From Cohaesibacter celericrescens (GTDB lineage Bacteria; Pseudomonadota; Alphaproteobacteria; Rhizobiales; Cohaesibacteraceae): 64,000 nucleotides of DNA. Each line of letters begins with the position of its first letter. Positions within the stretch are counted from its first letter, which is position 1. The translations under genes and the position numbers were made by a program. Under the pieces are notes generated by a model. That model was not told the DNA's origin. It was given only the letters and a program-made list of their open reading frames with translations, and ran no database searches. The stretch is from the NCBI RefSeq assembly GCF_002866925.1, contig NZ_PKUQ01000016.1, positions 248,001-312,000 of the forward strand. The letters run 5' to 3'. Of the stretch, positions 55,270-64,000 are shown in pieces.

Positions 55270-56559
55270 TTACCGGTCTTCCATTTCGATATAATCGCGG
55301 CTGGGAGCACCAGTGAAGAGCTGACGTGGACGACCAATGCGCTGGGATGGGTCTTCAACCATTTCCTTCCACTGTGCAATCCAGCCTACGGTACGGGCCA
55401 GAGCAAAGAGCACGGTGAACATTTCAGCAGGGAAGCCCAATGCACGCAAAGTGATCCCTGAATAGAAGTCGATGTTTGGATAGAGTTTTTTCTCGATGAA
55501 ATATGGATCGCTCAGAGCGATTTTTTCCAGTTCCATCGCGACTTCAAGGGTTGGATCATCCTTGACGCCCAGTTCATTTAGAACTTCATGACAGGTTGCC
55601 TGCATGATGCGAGCGCGTGGATCATAGTTTTTGTAAACGCGGTGACCAAAGCCCATAAGACGGAATGGGTCATTTTTGTCTTTCGCTTTTGCAACATACT
55701 CTGCAACACGATCAACTGTGCCGATTTCATGTAGCATGTTGAGAGCTGCTTCGTTGGCACCGCCATGTGCAGGGCCCCACAAGCAAGCGATGCCCGCAGC
55801 GATACAGCCGAACGGGTTGGCGCCAGAAGAACCAGCCAAACGAACGGTTGAGGTGGACGCATTTTGTTCATGATCCGCATGAAGAATGAAAATTCGGTCC
55901 ATGGCGCGTGCCAAAACCGGATTCACTTCATAAGGTTCAGCAGGGACAGAGAAGCACATATGCAGGAAGTTGGCCGCATAGCTGAGCTCGTTGCGTGGAT
56001 GAACAAATGGCTGTCCAATGGTATATTTGTAAGCCATCGCCGCGATTGTTGGCATTTTGGCGATCATGCGCAAGGATGCAACCATGCGCTGATGTGGATC
56101 TGAGATGTCTGTGGAGTCATGATAGAAGGCAGATAGAGCCCCAATCACGCCAACCATAACAGCCATAGGGTGAGCATCACGGCGGAAGCCAGTGTAGAAT
56201 TTGCTCATCTGCTCATGAACCATCGTGTGACGAGTCACACGGGTGTCAAAATCGATTTTTTCTTCAGGTGTAGGCAGGTGGCCATACAAAAGCAGATAGC
56301 AGGTTTCCAAAAAGTCGCCATGCTCTGCCAGTTGTTCGATCGGATAACCACGATAAAGCAAGATGCCTTCGTCGCCGTCGATATAGGTGATTTCTGATTC
56401 ACAAGACGCGGTTGAAGTAAAACCTGGGTCCAATGTAAACATACCGGTCTCTTTATAGAGAGTACCAATATCGATGACGTCCGGGCCAATGCTTCCGCTT
56501 TTAATCGGAAACTCCCAAGATTTATCACCAACCTTCAGTGTTGCTTTGTTGTCACTCAT
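55270..56559 (-). CDS. gltA: Citrate synthase
   Basis: A 429-residue type II citrate synthase that condenses acetyl-CoA and oxaloacetate at the entry of the TCA cycle. Seen: [20 protein letters not shown] with the active-site His, [18 protein letters not shown] with the second His, and the C-terminal [15 protein letters not shown]. The length suggests the NADH-regulated hexameric type. The start at 56559 ([10 protein letters not shown]) has GGGAG 7 bases upstream; the frame is open nine codons further but without such a site. It is a single gene with its own promoter region and terminator. Confidence 0.97.
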   Translation of the reverse strand: MSDNKATLKVGDKSWEFPIKSGSIGPDVIDIGTLYKETGMFTLDPGFTSTASCESEITYIDGDEGILLYRGYPIEQLAEHGDFLETCYLLLYGHLPTPEEKIDFDTRVTRHTMVHEQMSKFYTGFRRDAHPMAVMVGVIGALSAFYHDSTDISDPHQRMVASLRMIAKMPTIAAMAYKYTIGQPFVHPRNELSYAANFLHMCFSVPAEPYEVNPVLARAMDRIFILHADHEQNASTSTVRLAGSSGANPFGCIAAGIACLWGPAHGGANEAALNMLHEIGTVDRVAEYVAKAKDKNDPFRLMGFGHRVYKNYDPRARIMQATCHEVLNELGVKDDPTLEVAMELEKIALSDPYFIEKKLYPNIDFYSGITLRALGFPAEMFTVLFALARTVGWIAQWKEMVEDPSQRIGRPRQLFTGAPSRDYIEMEDR

Positions 56560-56967
56560 TCGGCTACTCCCAAATTTTGAAAACAATTTGTTGTTGCTGT
56601 CGGAATGGAAGGGTGCGTTAGGTCGCAGCGAACCCTCCTAGGCAACAAAGGAACTGAACTCTGGGTATATGATTTTTTGCTGCACTGCAAGCACCCATAG
56701 AGTTGAATAAAGAAAGAAGATGATGAATTATATAACAGTTTCAGCGCCATGCCTACAAAAGTATGAGCTGATGACTGTATTATATACCGATTAAGTTCAC
56801 ATTATTTTGGTCTACGAATTAAGTAGGTTTACCTATTTTTACCTTGTGGAGATTCGCTTTCTGACTACGCATTTTTGTGTGTTTAATTGGGGTGCCGAGA
56901 TCGGGGTTATAAAAAAGGCCGCCCCTTATGGTGCGGCCTGTTGGATGACAGAATATGCTAATCGGTG
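56560..56967. other. Intergenic gap gltA-gltX (both on minus)
   Basis: About 410 bases, A/T-rich. It holds the gltX terminator (56911-56939) and two minus-strand TATAAT hexamers (56727-56732 and 56779-56784) that are candidate gltA -10 boxes; no good -35 lies at the right distance. The open frame at 56556-56750 on minus is not supported. Confidence 0.5.
56911..56939 (-). terminator. Terminator after gltX
   Basis: On the minus strand AGGCCGC, loop, GCGGCCT and a run of six T. It starts about 28 bases after the gltX stop. Confidence 0.88.
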
Positions 56968-58389
56968 TTAGCTGATCTGATCTTTCAGGCGTGCGATGGA
57001 CTCGTCTTTGCCAAGGACCAGAAGAACATCAAATATGCCCGGTGATGTTGAGCGTCCGGTCAGTGCTGCGCGCAGAGGCTGAGCTACTTTACCCAGTTTC
57101 AATTCTTTTTCTTCTGCGAAGGTACGAACCAATGCGTCTGTGCTATCAATCGTCCAATCGGTGAGCTGTTCGAAGCGTGGGATCAGGTCTCCGAGCATGG
57201 CGCGGGCATCATCGCTCAACAATTTGGCCGCTTTTTCTTCTAGGGCCAGCGGGCGCGTATCAAATAGGAAGGCAAGTCCTGCTTTGAGATCGAGCAGCGT
57301 TTTTGCCCGTTCCTTGACGCTGGGCATGGCCATCATGATCTGTTTCTTTTTGGCATCGTCAATTAGGTCCAGCATTGATTGGCCATCTTCTACAAACGGC
57401 AGCAGAGCGATGAATTGCTCATATAATGCGTTGTCGTCCGCATTGCGCATATGAATGCCGTTGATATTTTCCAGCTTCTTGAAATCAAAGCGGGCGGCTG
57501 CTTTGTTCATGCCGTCAAAGCCGAACCATTCGATCATCTGCTCTGTTGAGAAGACCTCGTCGTCGCCGTGGGCCCAGCCCAGCCGAACAAGATAGTTCCG
57601 CATAGCTTCTGGCAAATAGCCCATATCGCGATAGGCTTCTACGCCCAGTGCACCATGACGTTTTGACAGCTTGGCTCCGTCGGGGCCGTGAATGAGCGGG
57701 ATATGAGCCATCGTTGGGATATCCCATCCCATTGCTTTATAAACAAGCGACTGGCGGGCGGCGTTGGTCAAGTGATCGTCGCCACGCATGATAACGGTGA
57801 CACCCATGTCATGATCATCAACAACCACAGCCAGATTATAGGTTGGGTTGCCGTCCGAGCGCATGATGATCATATCGTCCAGGTCTTTATTGGGGAACCG
57901 CACGGTGCCCTGTACCTGATCTTCCAGTATGGTTTCGCCCTGTTGTGGAGCTTTGAGACGAATGGCTGGTTTTACCCCTGCTGGAGCTTCGGATGGGTCA
58001 CGATCACGCCAAGTGCCGTCATAGCGAGGTGCGCGTTTTTCGGCTCGCGCCTTTTCTCTCATTTCTGTCAGTTCATCAGGTGTGCAATAACACCGATAGG
58101 CGTTGCCGTCTGCCAACAGCTGATCAACCACTTGGCGATGCCGCTCAACCCGAGAATGTTGAGAAATCGGATCGCCGTCATAAGACAGCCCCATCCAGTC
58201 AAGCCCGGCTACAATGGCATCAATCGCAGCATCGGTAGACCGTTCCCGATCCGTATCTTCAATGCGGAGCAGCATTTTGCCGCCGTTGGCTTTGGCATAG
58301 AGCCAGTTGAACAAAGCGGTGCGAGCCCCGCCGATGTGGAGATACCCAGTTGGGGAGGGGGCAAAGCGCGTTACAACCTGTGAACACAT
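56968..58389 (-). CDS. gltX: Glutamyl-tRNA synthetase
   Basis: A 473-residue class I synthetase that charges tRNA-Glu. Seen: [20 protein letters not shown] with the HIGH-type motif (residues about 8-20), [10 protein letters not shown] for the KMSKS loop near 245, and a C-terminal helical anticodon-binding domain. Alphaproteobacteria often have two GltX copies, one of them non-discriminating and serving tRNA-Gln through the amidotransferase route; which this is cannot be told here. It is divergent from comEC with 122 bases between. Confidence 0.97.
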   Translation of the reverse strand: MCSQVVTRFAPSPTGYLHIGGARTALFNWLYAKANGGKMLLRIEDTDRERSTDAAIDAIVAGLDWMGLSYDGDPISQHSRVERHRQVVDQLLADGNAYRCYCTPDELTEMREKARAEKRAPRYDGTWRDRDPSEAPAGVKPAIRLKAPQQGETILEDQVQGTVRFPNKDLDDMIIMRSDGNPTYNLAVVVDDHDMGVTVIMRGDDHLTNAARQSLVYKAMGWDIPTMAHIPLIHGPDGAKLSKRHGALGVEAYRDMGYLPEAMRNYLVRLGWAHGDDEVFSTEQMIEWFGFDGMNKAAARFDFKKLENINGIHMRNADDNALYEQFIALLPFVEDGQSMLDLIDDAKKKQIMMAMPSVKERAKTLLDLKAGLAFLFDTRPLALEEKAAKLLSDDARAMLGDLIPRFEQLTDWTIDSTDALVRTFAEEKELKLGKVAQPLRAALTGRSTSPGIFDVLLVLGKDESIARLKDQIS

Positions 58390-58511
58390 AATGCTATCAG
58401 AGACCTATTGTTCGGGGTATAGTAAACCTGAGATTGAAGCGGGTTGTGTTGTCGCTGTGTCGATGCAGACGATTTATACAGTCGTTTCAATATCCGGCAA
58501 TTTGATTTGAC

Positions 58512-61001
58512 ATGGATTTAGCACAGCTTGACCGCAGGGTGAAAGGCCTCATGGCTTCGGGACGCAAGGAAAAGGGTGTAAAAGAAGTGCATGCGTCAGA
58601 AAATCTGGCGCAAGTGGACCGCGATTGCCAAATTGAACCTTTTGTGCAGCAGCAATACGGCTTCAATCCTGATCGCGAGCATCTGCAACCGTTTATTCGC
58701 CAACCAAGCTTTGGGCGGCGGATTGGCTTCGCATTTGAGGCTATTGTTCAACGGGTGAGTGATCGTTGGATTACCGATTGTGAGCAACAGAATGCGCAGT
58801 TTCTCTGGGCAACAATGGCCATGACCTTCGGAGCTGCGGGGTATTATTTCCTGCCGGATGAGCCTAGTATATATGTGCTTTTGGCTTTGTCCCTGTCGCT
58901 CTGTTTGTTGGTTTTTCGGCGGGCAACCAAGGGGCACTCCGTCTTTGCTTTGGTTGTTGTATCAATGGCTTTTATTGGCCTGACTGCAGCCAGTTTTCAT
59001 GGCACATTTTCTTCTACACCAGTTCTAAAAGATAATTTCTCTGCACAAATTACAGGCGTGATTGAACGTGTGGAGCTGCGGTCTGGCAATGGTAGGCCTG
59101 ATGAGCGTTGGACCGTCAGAGTGGAAACAATTGACAAGCTGGCTGCAGAGGAGACGCCTCGGCGCTTGTTGTTGGTTCGCAAGTCCCATGGTGCGCAGTT
59201 TGTAGCGGGGCAAAGGATCCGTGTTCGCGCCCACCTTATTCCCTTGCAGCGGCCTGCCTTTCCTGGCGGATTTGACTATGGTCGCTATCTTTGGGCACGT
59301 GCCATTGGGGGGCAAGGATATCTCAGTCGCTCCATCGAGACACTGCCTCTGGCGCCTGTGGGTTTGATTTCGGGCTTCAGCCATGACCTGCAGGTGCGTG
59401 TTGAGCGAGCGCGCACGCGCATCGCGGGTTATATTGCCAAGCGGGTTGACGGGGAGGCTGGAGGCCTCGCAATTGCTCTTTCAGTGGGGAAACGAAATTA
59501 TCTTTCAAGTCAAGCTGAGGATGCTCTTAGGCAAAGTGGTCTGGCTCACATTCTGGCCATTTCCGGCCTGCATATGGCTTTGGTGGCTTTGTCTGTGTTT
59601 TGGGGCACGCGCACAGCCTTAGCGCTGATTCCCCATCTTGCCTTGCATTACCCAATCAAAAAATGGGCCGCGGCCATCGCGCTTGTCTGTGCTGGAGGCT
59701 ATCTCATCCTATCTGGAAGTTCTGTTGCGACGATCCGCGCGTTTTTTATGACGGCCATTTTTTTGGTGGCTATTTTTGTCGGCAGGCCCGCATTGACCAT
59801 GCATAACCTGGCGCTGGCACTTTTGTTCTTGGTGTTGTTTCAGCCCTATGGTGTTGTCGAAGCCGGGATGCAAATGTCATTTGCCGCAACAGCGGCCCTG
59901 ATCGCATCCTACGACCGGTTACAGAGGATGCGAATAAGGGGCTATCAACCTGAAAAACAGTCTCGCGGGGCTGGTGTGGCGACCCTGACGGGAAGGGCTT
60001 TGGGTGGTGTTGGGCGTTGGTTTATGGGCATCGGCACGACATCATTGATTGCTGGATTGGCGGTGTTGCCATTTTCAATTGCGCATTTTCAACAAATGGC
60101 ACCGTTGGGGTTGATTGCCAATCTGTTGGTGATGCCCATTGTCAGTCTGGTTGTGATGCCACTGGGGCTGCTGTCTGTTTTGTTGGCGCCGTTGGGGTTG
60201 CAATCTGTGCCGTTGAGTGGTGTGGAGTGGGGGCTGGATTGGGTCATCACGCTGGCTGGCTTGATTTCAGCCAGATCCGGCGCCGACTATCTCGTGATAC
60301 GAGGTGCGGGGCACTTTATTCCGTTGGTGATTTTGGCTCTGGCAATCTTCGCAATCCACCGTGGTAAGCTGGCTTACGCTGCGTTGGTCCCATTGTGTGC
60401 TGCCTTCTTGATGTGGTGGACAGCCCCAAGCGCTGATTTGTGGATCTCAGAAAAAGGCAACCGCGTGGCCTATCGGGATGTCAATCATGCTTGGCAAACG
60501 CTGGGCTCAAACCGCAAGACGTTGGAAGTTACGGCATTGTTGCGTTCCGACGGTGATGCACGTGCCTTGCGGTCTGGTGCGATCAGCAAAAGCTCAGAGG
60601 TGCTTGAGAGCACAAACGGAAATGCAGTCTTGAAGGGGTGTGATAAGGAGGCTTGTTATGCGCAAGGTTTAATGAATATGCGCGGCGAGAAAAGTGATCT
60701 CTCGGTTGCTATTGTTCGCCATGCTTCTGCATTTCAAGAAGAGTGTGATAAACGGTCCATTCTTGTTACGTCTTTACCCGTTCCAAATAACTGCACTGCA
60801 CCTCTGTTGGTGGTCGGGCCAGATCGTTTGAAACAAGAGGGCGCACGGTTTGTCGATTTCAAGCGCCACCAAGAAGCGAATCTCGATCGTGGTGACGGCC
60901 AAAGAAACCCATTGGCAAATGCATCACAAGCTGTATGGACTTTGCACCAAACAACGGCATTGCCGACAGGCCAAAGGCCTTGGCATCCCGTCATCAATTG
61001 A
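58512..61001 (+). CDS. comEC: ComEC/Rec2-family DNA-uptake channel protein
   Basis: An 829-residue inner-membrane protein for passage of single-stranded DNA in natural transformation. Seen: two N-terminal membrane helices (about residues 95-160), a soluble DUF4131-like domain (YGRYLWARAIGGQGYLSRS), then the Competence domain with LRQSGLAHILAISGLHMALV (family hallmark) and about ten helices. The C-terminal 200 residues should hold the metallo-beta-lactamase domain but lack an HxHxDH motif. No ribosome-binding site precedes ATG 58512; a later ATG (residue 14) is an alternative. Its place next to gltX and lexA is conserved in the order. Confidence 0.93.
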   Translation: MDLAQLDRRVKGLMASGRKEKGVKEVHASENLAQVDRDCQIEPFVQQQYGFNPDREHLQPFIRQPSFGRRIGFAFEAIVQRVSDRWITDCEQQNAQFLWATMAMTFGAAGYYFLPDEPSIYVLLALSLSLCLLVFRRATKGHSVFALVVVSMAFIGLTAASFHGTFSSTPVLKDNFSAQITGVIERVELRSGNGRPDERWTVRVETIDKLAAEETPRRLLLVRKSHGAQFVAGQRIRVRAHLIPLQRPAFPGGFDYGRYLWARAIGGQGYLSRSIETLPLAPVGLISGFSHDLQVRVERARTRIAGYIAKRVDGEAGGLAIALSVGKRNYLSSQAEDALRQSGLAHILAISGLHMALVALSVFWGTRTALALIPHLALHYPIKKWAAAIALVCAGGYLILSGSSVATIRAFFMTAIFLVAIFVGRPALTMHNLALALLFLVLFQPYGVVEAGMQMSFAATAALIASYDRLQRMRIRGYQPEKQSRGAGVATLTGRALGGVGRWFMGIGTTSLIAGLAVLPFSIAHFQQMAPLGLIANLLVMPIVSLVVMPLGLLSVLLAPLGLQSVPLSGVEWGLDWVITLAGLISARSGADYLVIRGAGHFIPLVILALAIFAIHRGKLAYAALVPLCAAFLMWWTAPSADLWISEKGNRVAYRDVNHAWQTLGSNRKTLEVTALLRSDGDARALRSGAISKSSEVLESTNGNAVLKGCDKEACYAQGLMNMRGEKSDLSVAIVRHASAFQEECDKRSILVTSLPVPNNCTAPLLVVGPDRLKQEGARFVDFKRHQEANLDRGDGQRNPLANASQAVWTLHQTTALPTGQRPWHPVIN

Positions 61002-61032
61002 CGACGGGAACGCAGAAAAGCGGGCGTAAGGC

Positions 61033-61746
61033 TCAATACTGCCTTAGCAAACCGACCAGTTTGCCCTGTACATTCACTCGATCTGGGCCAAAAATGCGGG
61101 TTTCATAGGCTGGATTGGCTGCTTCCAGCGCAATGGAGGCACCCTTTTTGCGCAGGCGCTTGAGAGTGGCTTCTTCATCATCAACAAGGGCGACTACAAT
61201 GTCGCCAGAGACGGCGTCCTGTGATTTTTTGATCACCACAGTGTCACCGTCCAAAATGCCAGCCTCAATCATGGAGTCGCCACGCACTTCAAGGGCGAAA
61301 TGCTCGCCGCCGCGTAACATTTCGATCGGAACCGAAATGGAATGGGATTGGTGTTGAATGGCGGAGATAGGAACCCCAGCGGCGATGCGCCCCATGACCG
61401 GGACCATAACACCGCTGATCTCTTGATCGGGTTCAGTTTTCTCGGGCTCTGACCGCTGTTTTTTGCCTAGACCACCTTCAACAACACTGGGTGAAAACCC
61501 GCGTGTAGACGTGTTCATGGTGGGTAAGTTTGATTCTGGTAGCTTCAATATTTCCAACGCTCTGGCCCGATTGGGCAAACGGCGGATGAAGCCACGCTCC
61601 TCAAGAGCGGTGATAAGGCGGTGGATGCCTGATTTTGATCGTAGATCAAGTGCATCTTTCATTTCGTCGAAGGAGGGAGGAACGCCAGATTCTTTGATAC
61701 GTTCATTGATGAACATCAGCAATTCATGCTGTTTTCTAGTAAGCAT
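61033..61746 (-). CDS. lexA: LexA repressor
   Basis: A 237-residue SOS repressor that cleaves itself when RecA is active. Seen: the N-terminal winged helix ([20 protein letters not shown] and [20 protein letters not shown]), the Ala-Gly cleavage site in [11 protein letters not shown], the catalytic Ser in [11 protein letters not shown], and the Lys in [10 protein letters not shown]. The start at 61746 has GGAGTGGG upstream; the frame is open further but only this gives [10 protein letters not shown], the family start. Autoregulated through the SOS box at 61832-61846. It is convergent with comEC, 31 bases apart. Confidence 0.97.
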   Translation of the reverse strand: MLTRKQHELLMFINERIKESGVPPSFDEMKDALDLRSKSGIHRLITALEERGFIRRLPNRARALEILKLPESNLPTMNTSTRGFSPSVVEGGLGKKQRSEPEKTEPDQEISGVMVPVMGRIAAGVPISAIQHQSHSISVPIEMLRGGEHFALEVRGDSMIEAGILDGDTVVIKKSQDAVSGDIVVALVDDEEATLKRLRKKGASIALEAANPAYETRIFGPDRVNVQGKLVGLLRQY

Positions 61747-61831
61747 TTCCCACTCCAGTTTCCCGCTTTTCCAACCACACCCCGAATCTCGATGAAACAT
61801 CTGTGGCACAAATCACGAACAAACAATACAT

Positions 61832-61846
61832 GTTCTTGCTGTGTTC
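61832..61846 (-). promoter_or_regulatory. LexA (SOS) box upstream of lexA
   Basis: GTTC-TTGCTGT-GTTC, the direct-repeat GTTC-N7-GTTC operator that is typical of alphaproteobacteria. It lies 86 bases before the lexA start, where autorepression is expected. Confidence 0.85.
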
Positions 61847-61956
61847 TGCAAGTGGCTATTTCTGGTGCTTTGCAACCTGAAGGCTAGACATCTATATATA
61901 GCGATTTATTACACGATCTTTCGGGATGAGTTTTGATGCATCAATGCAGTCGCGCG

Positions 61957-62916
61957 TTAGGCTGTGTGATAGGTCCGCTCTTCTATGGGCAGTTCAAATA
62001 TTGACTGCTCACACATGTGCAACAATTCAGCCTCTGCCTCAGAAAGGCGGCGTTTGGGGTTCGTCAATAGATAGACATCGACCGCGGGAAGATCGTCGTA
62101 GGGAGGCAGCTGGCGCAGATTACCCAGTTTCACATCGCGGTCAGCGACATGGACGGGCAGGGCGCCAATACCGATATTTGCAACTATCATCCGTCTAATC
62201 TCGGGAACATTGGATGACACGCCACGCCAGCCCAACGCCGCTTTCACCCGTGCGCGCAGATGCGCCACAGGTTCGAGGGGCCCACCTTCCATTTCCGTTT
62301 GAAACGAGACCGATTCTTCGCCTTCAAGTTCTGTAATGTCGATTGAATCACGATTGAAAAGCCGATGTTTTGGTCCGCAATAGAGCCCGAAAAACTCCCT
62401 ATAGAGCACCTTTGCTTTCATGGGGTCTGGTGCTCCGTTGAGCAAGCAGATGCCGAAGCTGGCACGGTTTTGCCCGACACGGCTGACAATTTCCATGCTG
62501 TCGTCAATGGTAATGGAGAATGTCACTCTTTTGTGGCGTTCAGAGAATTTGTAGAGCACAGCGTCAAAATGCGGGCTGACCACATGGCTTGCCATGACAA
62601 TGTTGATATGGCCGCGTAATTCTTCTTCCCCTTTATTCAACAGGGAAGGCAATTGGGAGACGCTGCCAAAAATGGTGGAACATTCGTAATATAGAATTTC
62701 ACCAACGCGGGTGACCTTGAACTGGTTGGGCTTTCTAACAATCAGTTTGTGTCCTGTGGTGTCCTCCAGTCGCTTGAGAGCACTGCTAATCGTTGGTTGT
62801 TTCAGACCAAGGAAATCTGCAGCTTTGGTTATGCTTTTTTGTTCCACGACCACCATGAATGTTCGCAACAGGTTCCAATCCAGATTCCATGGGAAACGCA
62901 TTTCATAGGGACGCAT
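61957..62916 (-). CDS. LysR-family transcriptional regulator
   Basis: 319 residues. The N-terminal helix-turn-helix (LLRTFMVVVEQKSITKAADF and LKQPTISSALKRLEDTTGHK) is clear; the C-terminal part is the effector-binding domain. ATG 62916 is chosen because GAGGAAA lies 9 bases upstream; an in-frame ATG five codons further upstream is less likely. It is divergent from the ABC binding-protein gene at 63064, with 147 bases between that hold a candidate operator. The likely role is control of this transport and degradation group; the inducer is unknown. Confidence 0.93.
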   Translation of the reverse strand: MRPYEMRFPWNLDWNLLRTFMVVVEQKSITKAADFLGLKQPTISSALKRLEDTTGHKLIVRKPNQFKVTRVGEILYYECSTIFGSVSQLPSLLNKGEEELRGHINIVMASHVVSPHFDAVLYKFSERHKRVTFSITIDDSMEIVSRVGQNRASFGICLLNGAPDPMKAKVLYREFFGLYCGPKHRLFNRDSIDITELEGEESVSFQTEMEGGPLEPVAHLRARVKAALGWRGVSSNVPEIRRMIVANIGIGALPVHVADRDVKLGNLRQLPPYDDLPAVDVYLLTNPKRRLSEAEAELLHMCEQSIFELPIEERTYHTA

Positions 62917-62995
62917 GATAGATTTCCTCAATATTCAAAATTCAATATATCTATTTGCTTAATAATAGCCACTGTGCAAGTTTTCTGTAAAGCGG

Positions 62996-63012
62996 CGATA
63001 ATGTCGTTATCG
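62996..63012. promoter_or_regulatory. Candidate LysR operator
   Basis: A perfect inverted repeat CGATAA-tgtcg-TTATCG, containing ATA-N7-TAT, the usual LysR-box geometry. It lies about 50 bases before the binding-protein start and 80 before the divergent regulator. Confidence 0.55.
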
Positions 63013-63063
63013 ATAATAAGATATTTCTTCCAGGGAACAGTTTTGCAGCTAACGGAGACATCC

Positions 63064-63849
63064 ATGACCAATCGCAGAAGCCTACTCAAAAGCGCTTTCA
63101 CCATTGCCGCCGTATTTGTGGCAGGTCTTGCTATCAACAATACAGCCAGCGCAGAAGAGCTTGATACGATTAAAGAAAAAGGCGTGATCAGGATCGCAAT
63201 GAGTGGTGCTTATCCTCCATTCAACTTCGTGAATGAAGAAAATAAAGTGGTTGGCTTTGATCCTGCTATTGGAACAGAGATCGCCAAGCGTATGGGCCTT
63301 GAAGTCGAAATCATCACAACGGCATGGGATGGGATTATTGGCGGTCTATTGGCCAACAAATATGACGCCATCGTTGGTTCCATGACTATCACAGAAGAAC
63401 GTGCCAAAGTTGTTGATTTTGTTGGTCCTTATTACAGCACCAAGCGCGCTGTCTTTACAAAAGCCGGTTCTGATATCACCACGACCAAGCAGCTTGATGA
63501 TGCAACACTGGGTGTAACACTTGGCGAAACTCATGAAGCTTGGGCCCGCGAACAGGGTTATAAGATCCGTACATACAAGGGTTTGCCTGAATTGTTGCTC
63601 GAGCTGGAACATGGCCGTGTAGATGCCATTGCCAATGATTCTATCGCCGCTATTTTGGCGATGAAGAAAAATGGCTATGATTTTGTCGCGATCCAGGATT
63701 TGGAAACCGAAGCCTTTGGTGCTGGTATTGCCATCCGTCAAGGCAATCCGGAACTGAAAGACGCCATGCAAAAAGCACTCGATGCTTTGATGGCAGACGA
63801 CACCTATCTGACGATTGCCAATGAATGGGTTGGTGGCGATATTCGCTAA
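63064..63849 (+). CDS. ABC transporter substrate-binding protein (polar amino-acid type)
   Basis: A 261-residue periplasmic binding protein, family 3. Seen: an N-terminal signal peptide (RRSLLKSAFTIAAVFVAGLA, cleavage near ASA-EE), then VIRIAMSGAYPPFNFVNEEN and VVGFDPAIGTEIAKRMGLEV, the family start, and MTITEERAKVVDFVGPYY. The ligand is an amino acid or a similar amine; creatine or a related compound is possible from the creatininase-like gene next to it. GGAGA precedes ATG 63064. A 9-pair hairpin without a T-run follows the stop. Confidence 0.92.
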   Translation: MTNRRSLLKSAFTIAAVFVAGLAINNTASAEELDTIKEKGVIRIAMSGAYPPFNFVNEENKVVGFDPAIGTEIAKRMGLEVEIITTAWDGIIGGLLANKYDAIVGSMTITEERAKVVDFVGPYYSTKRAVFTKAGSDITTTKQLDDATLGVTLGETHEAWAREQGYKIRTYKGLPELLLELEHGRVDAIANDSIAAILAMKKNGYDFVAIQDLETEAFGAGIAIRQGNPELKDAMQKALDALMADDTYLTIANEWVGGDIR

Positions 63850-63863
63850 AATCCATCCTATGC

Positions 63864-63886
63864 AGCCCGCCACTCGTTGGCGGGCT
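63864..63886 (+). other. Hairpin after the binding-protein gene
   Basis: AGCCCGCCA-ctcgt-TGGCGGGCT, a perfect 9-pair stem followed by CTCC. Such hairpins between a binding-protein gene and the rest of an ABC operon often protect the upstream mRNA; that role is inferred. Confidence 0.6.
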
Positions 63887-63910
63887 CTCCTGGCCTGAAA
63901 GACCCCTCCC

Positions 63911-64000
63911 ATGAAAACCGACTATGGTAAATTGAGCTGGGAAGAGGTGCGCGACGCGGATAAAGATCGTGTTGTGATCCTCAATGTCTCAGCAACAGAA
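63911..64000 (+). CDS. Creatininase-family protein, first 30 codons (cut by window end)
   Basis: Begins MKTDYGKLSWEEVRDADKDR and continues VVILNVSATE to the edge. The pattern LSWEEV...VVIL.V.ATE is the start of the creatininase/formamide-hydrolase family, where the next residues (usually QHG) include metal ligands. Family members hydrolyse creatinine or act in riboflavin and other amide pathways. There is no good ribosome-binding site before the ATG at 63911. It lies 61 bases after the ABC binding protein. Confidence 0.7.
   Translation, partial: MKTDYGKLSWEEVRDADKDRVVILNVSATE

Noticed and set aside
1-64000. CRISPR arrays, insertion sequences, prophage or integrase genes
   Set aside because: No regularly spaced repeats, transposase motifs or phage proteins were seen on either strand.

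Overview
The window is a stretch of chromosome from an alphaproteobacterium, most likely a marine or animal-associated member of the Hyphomicrobiales (Rhizobiales). The genus is a guess (something like Cohaesibacter), based on roughly balanced base composition and on gene order: lon-hupB-tRNA-nuoA..N-birA-rnj-mce-DUF1467-proS-lolC-lolD-dnaE, then rpsB-tsf-pyrH-frr-uppS-cdsA-dxr-rseP-bamA-lpxD-fabZ-lpxA-lpxI-lpxB-gltA-gltX-comEC-lexA. A GTTC-N7-GTTC SOS box before lexA, a long-tailed NuoE and a short prolyl-tRNA synthetase fit this assignment. No phage, transposon, CRISPR array or plasmid gene was seen.

Layout. 1-2150: 3' part of lon, then hupB. 2197-4300: two small unassigned proteins (one cysteine-rich, one PH-like membrane protein), three copies of a hairpin repeat, two identical tRNA-Val(TAC) genes and two tRNA-Asp(GTC) genes. 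4671-5777: a PfkB-family sugar kinase on the minus strand. 6378-22028: a complete 14-subunit complex I operon, nuoA to nuoN, that also holds a pentapeptide-repeat protein (between nuoF and nuoG) and an 81-residue membrane protein (between nuoH and nuoI). 22147-25410: birA, RNase J, methylmalonyl-CoA epimerase and a DUF1467 membrane protein. 25411-26134: a gap with a candidate small RNA on the minus strand. 26135-33930: proS, the lipoprotein-release transporter lolC-lolD (LolD has an unusual N-terminal extension), a 27-codon membrane ORF, and dnaE.

33958-37918 is a small accessory module: LysR regulator, NAD-binding epimerase-like protein, EamA exporter and AraC regulator. It separates dnaE from the core block. 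38127-44875 encodes ribosomal protein S2, EF-Ts, UMP kinase, ribosome recycling factor and the start of isoprenoid and phospholipid synthesis (UppS, CdsA, Dxr). Between dxr and rseP lie an orphan norE-norF-like pair and an alpha/beta hydrolase. 46886-55174 is the envelope block: RseP, BamA and lipid A synthesis from LpxD to LpxB, with FabZ. 55270-61746 has citrate synthase and glutamyl-tRNA synthetase on the minus strand, ComEC on plus, and LexA on minus. The window closes with a LysR gene divergent from an amino-acid-type ABC binding protein, followed by the first codons of a creatininase-family protein.

Most of the window is core machinery: respiration, replication, translation, envelope assembly and SOS control. 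The unusual parts are small: repeats and RNA-like elements in the gaps, extra small proteins inside core operons, and extensions on core proteins. No clear new multi-gene defence or metabolic system was found. The best candidates for something undescribed are the 25.4-26.1 kb gap, the tRNA-Val hairpin repeats, and the two non-subunit proteins inside the nuo operon.
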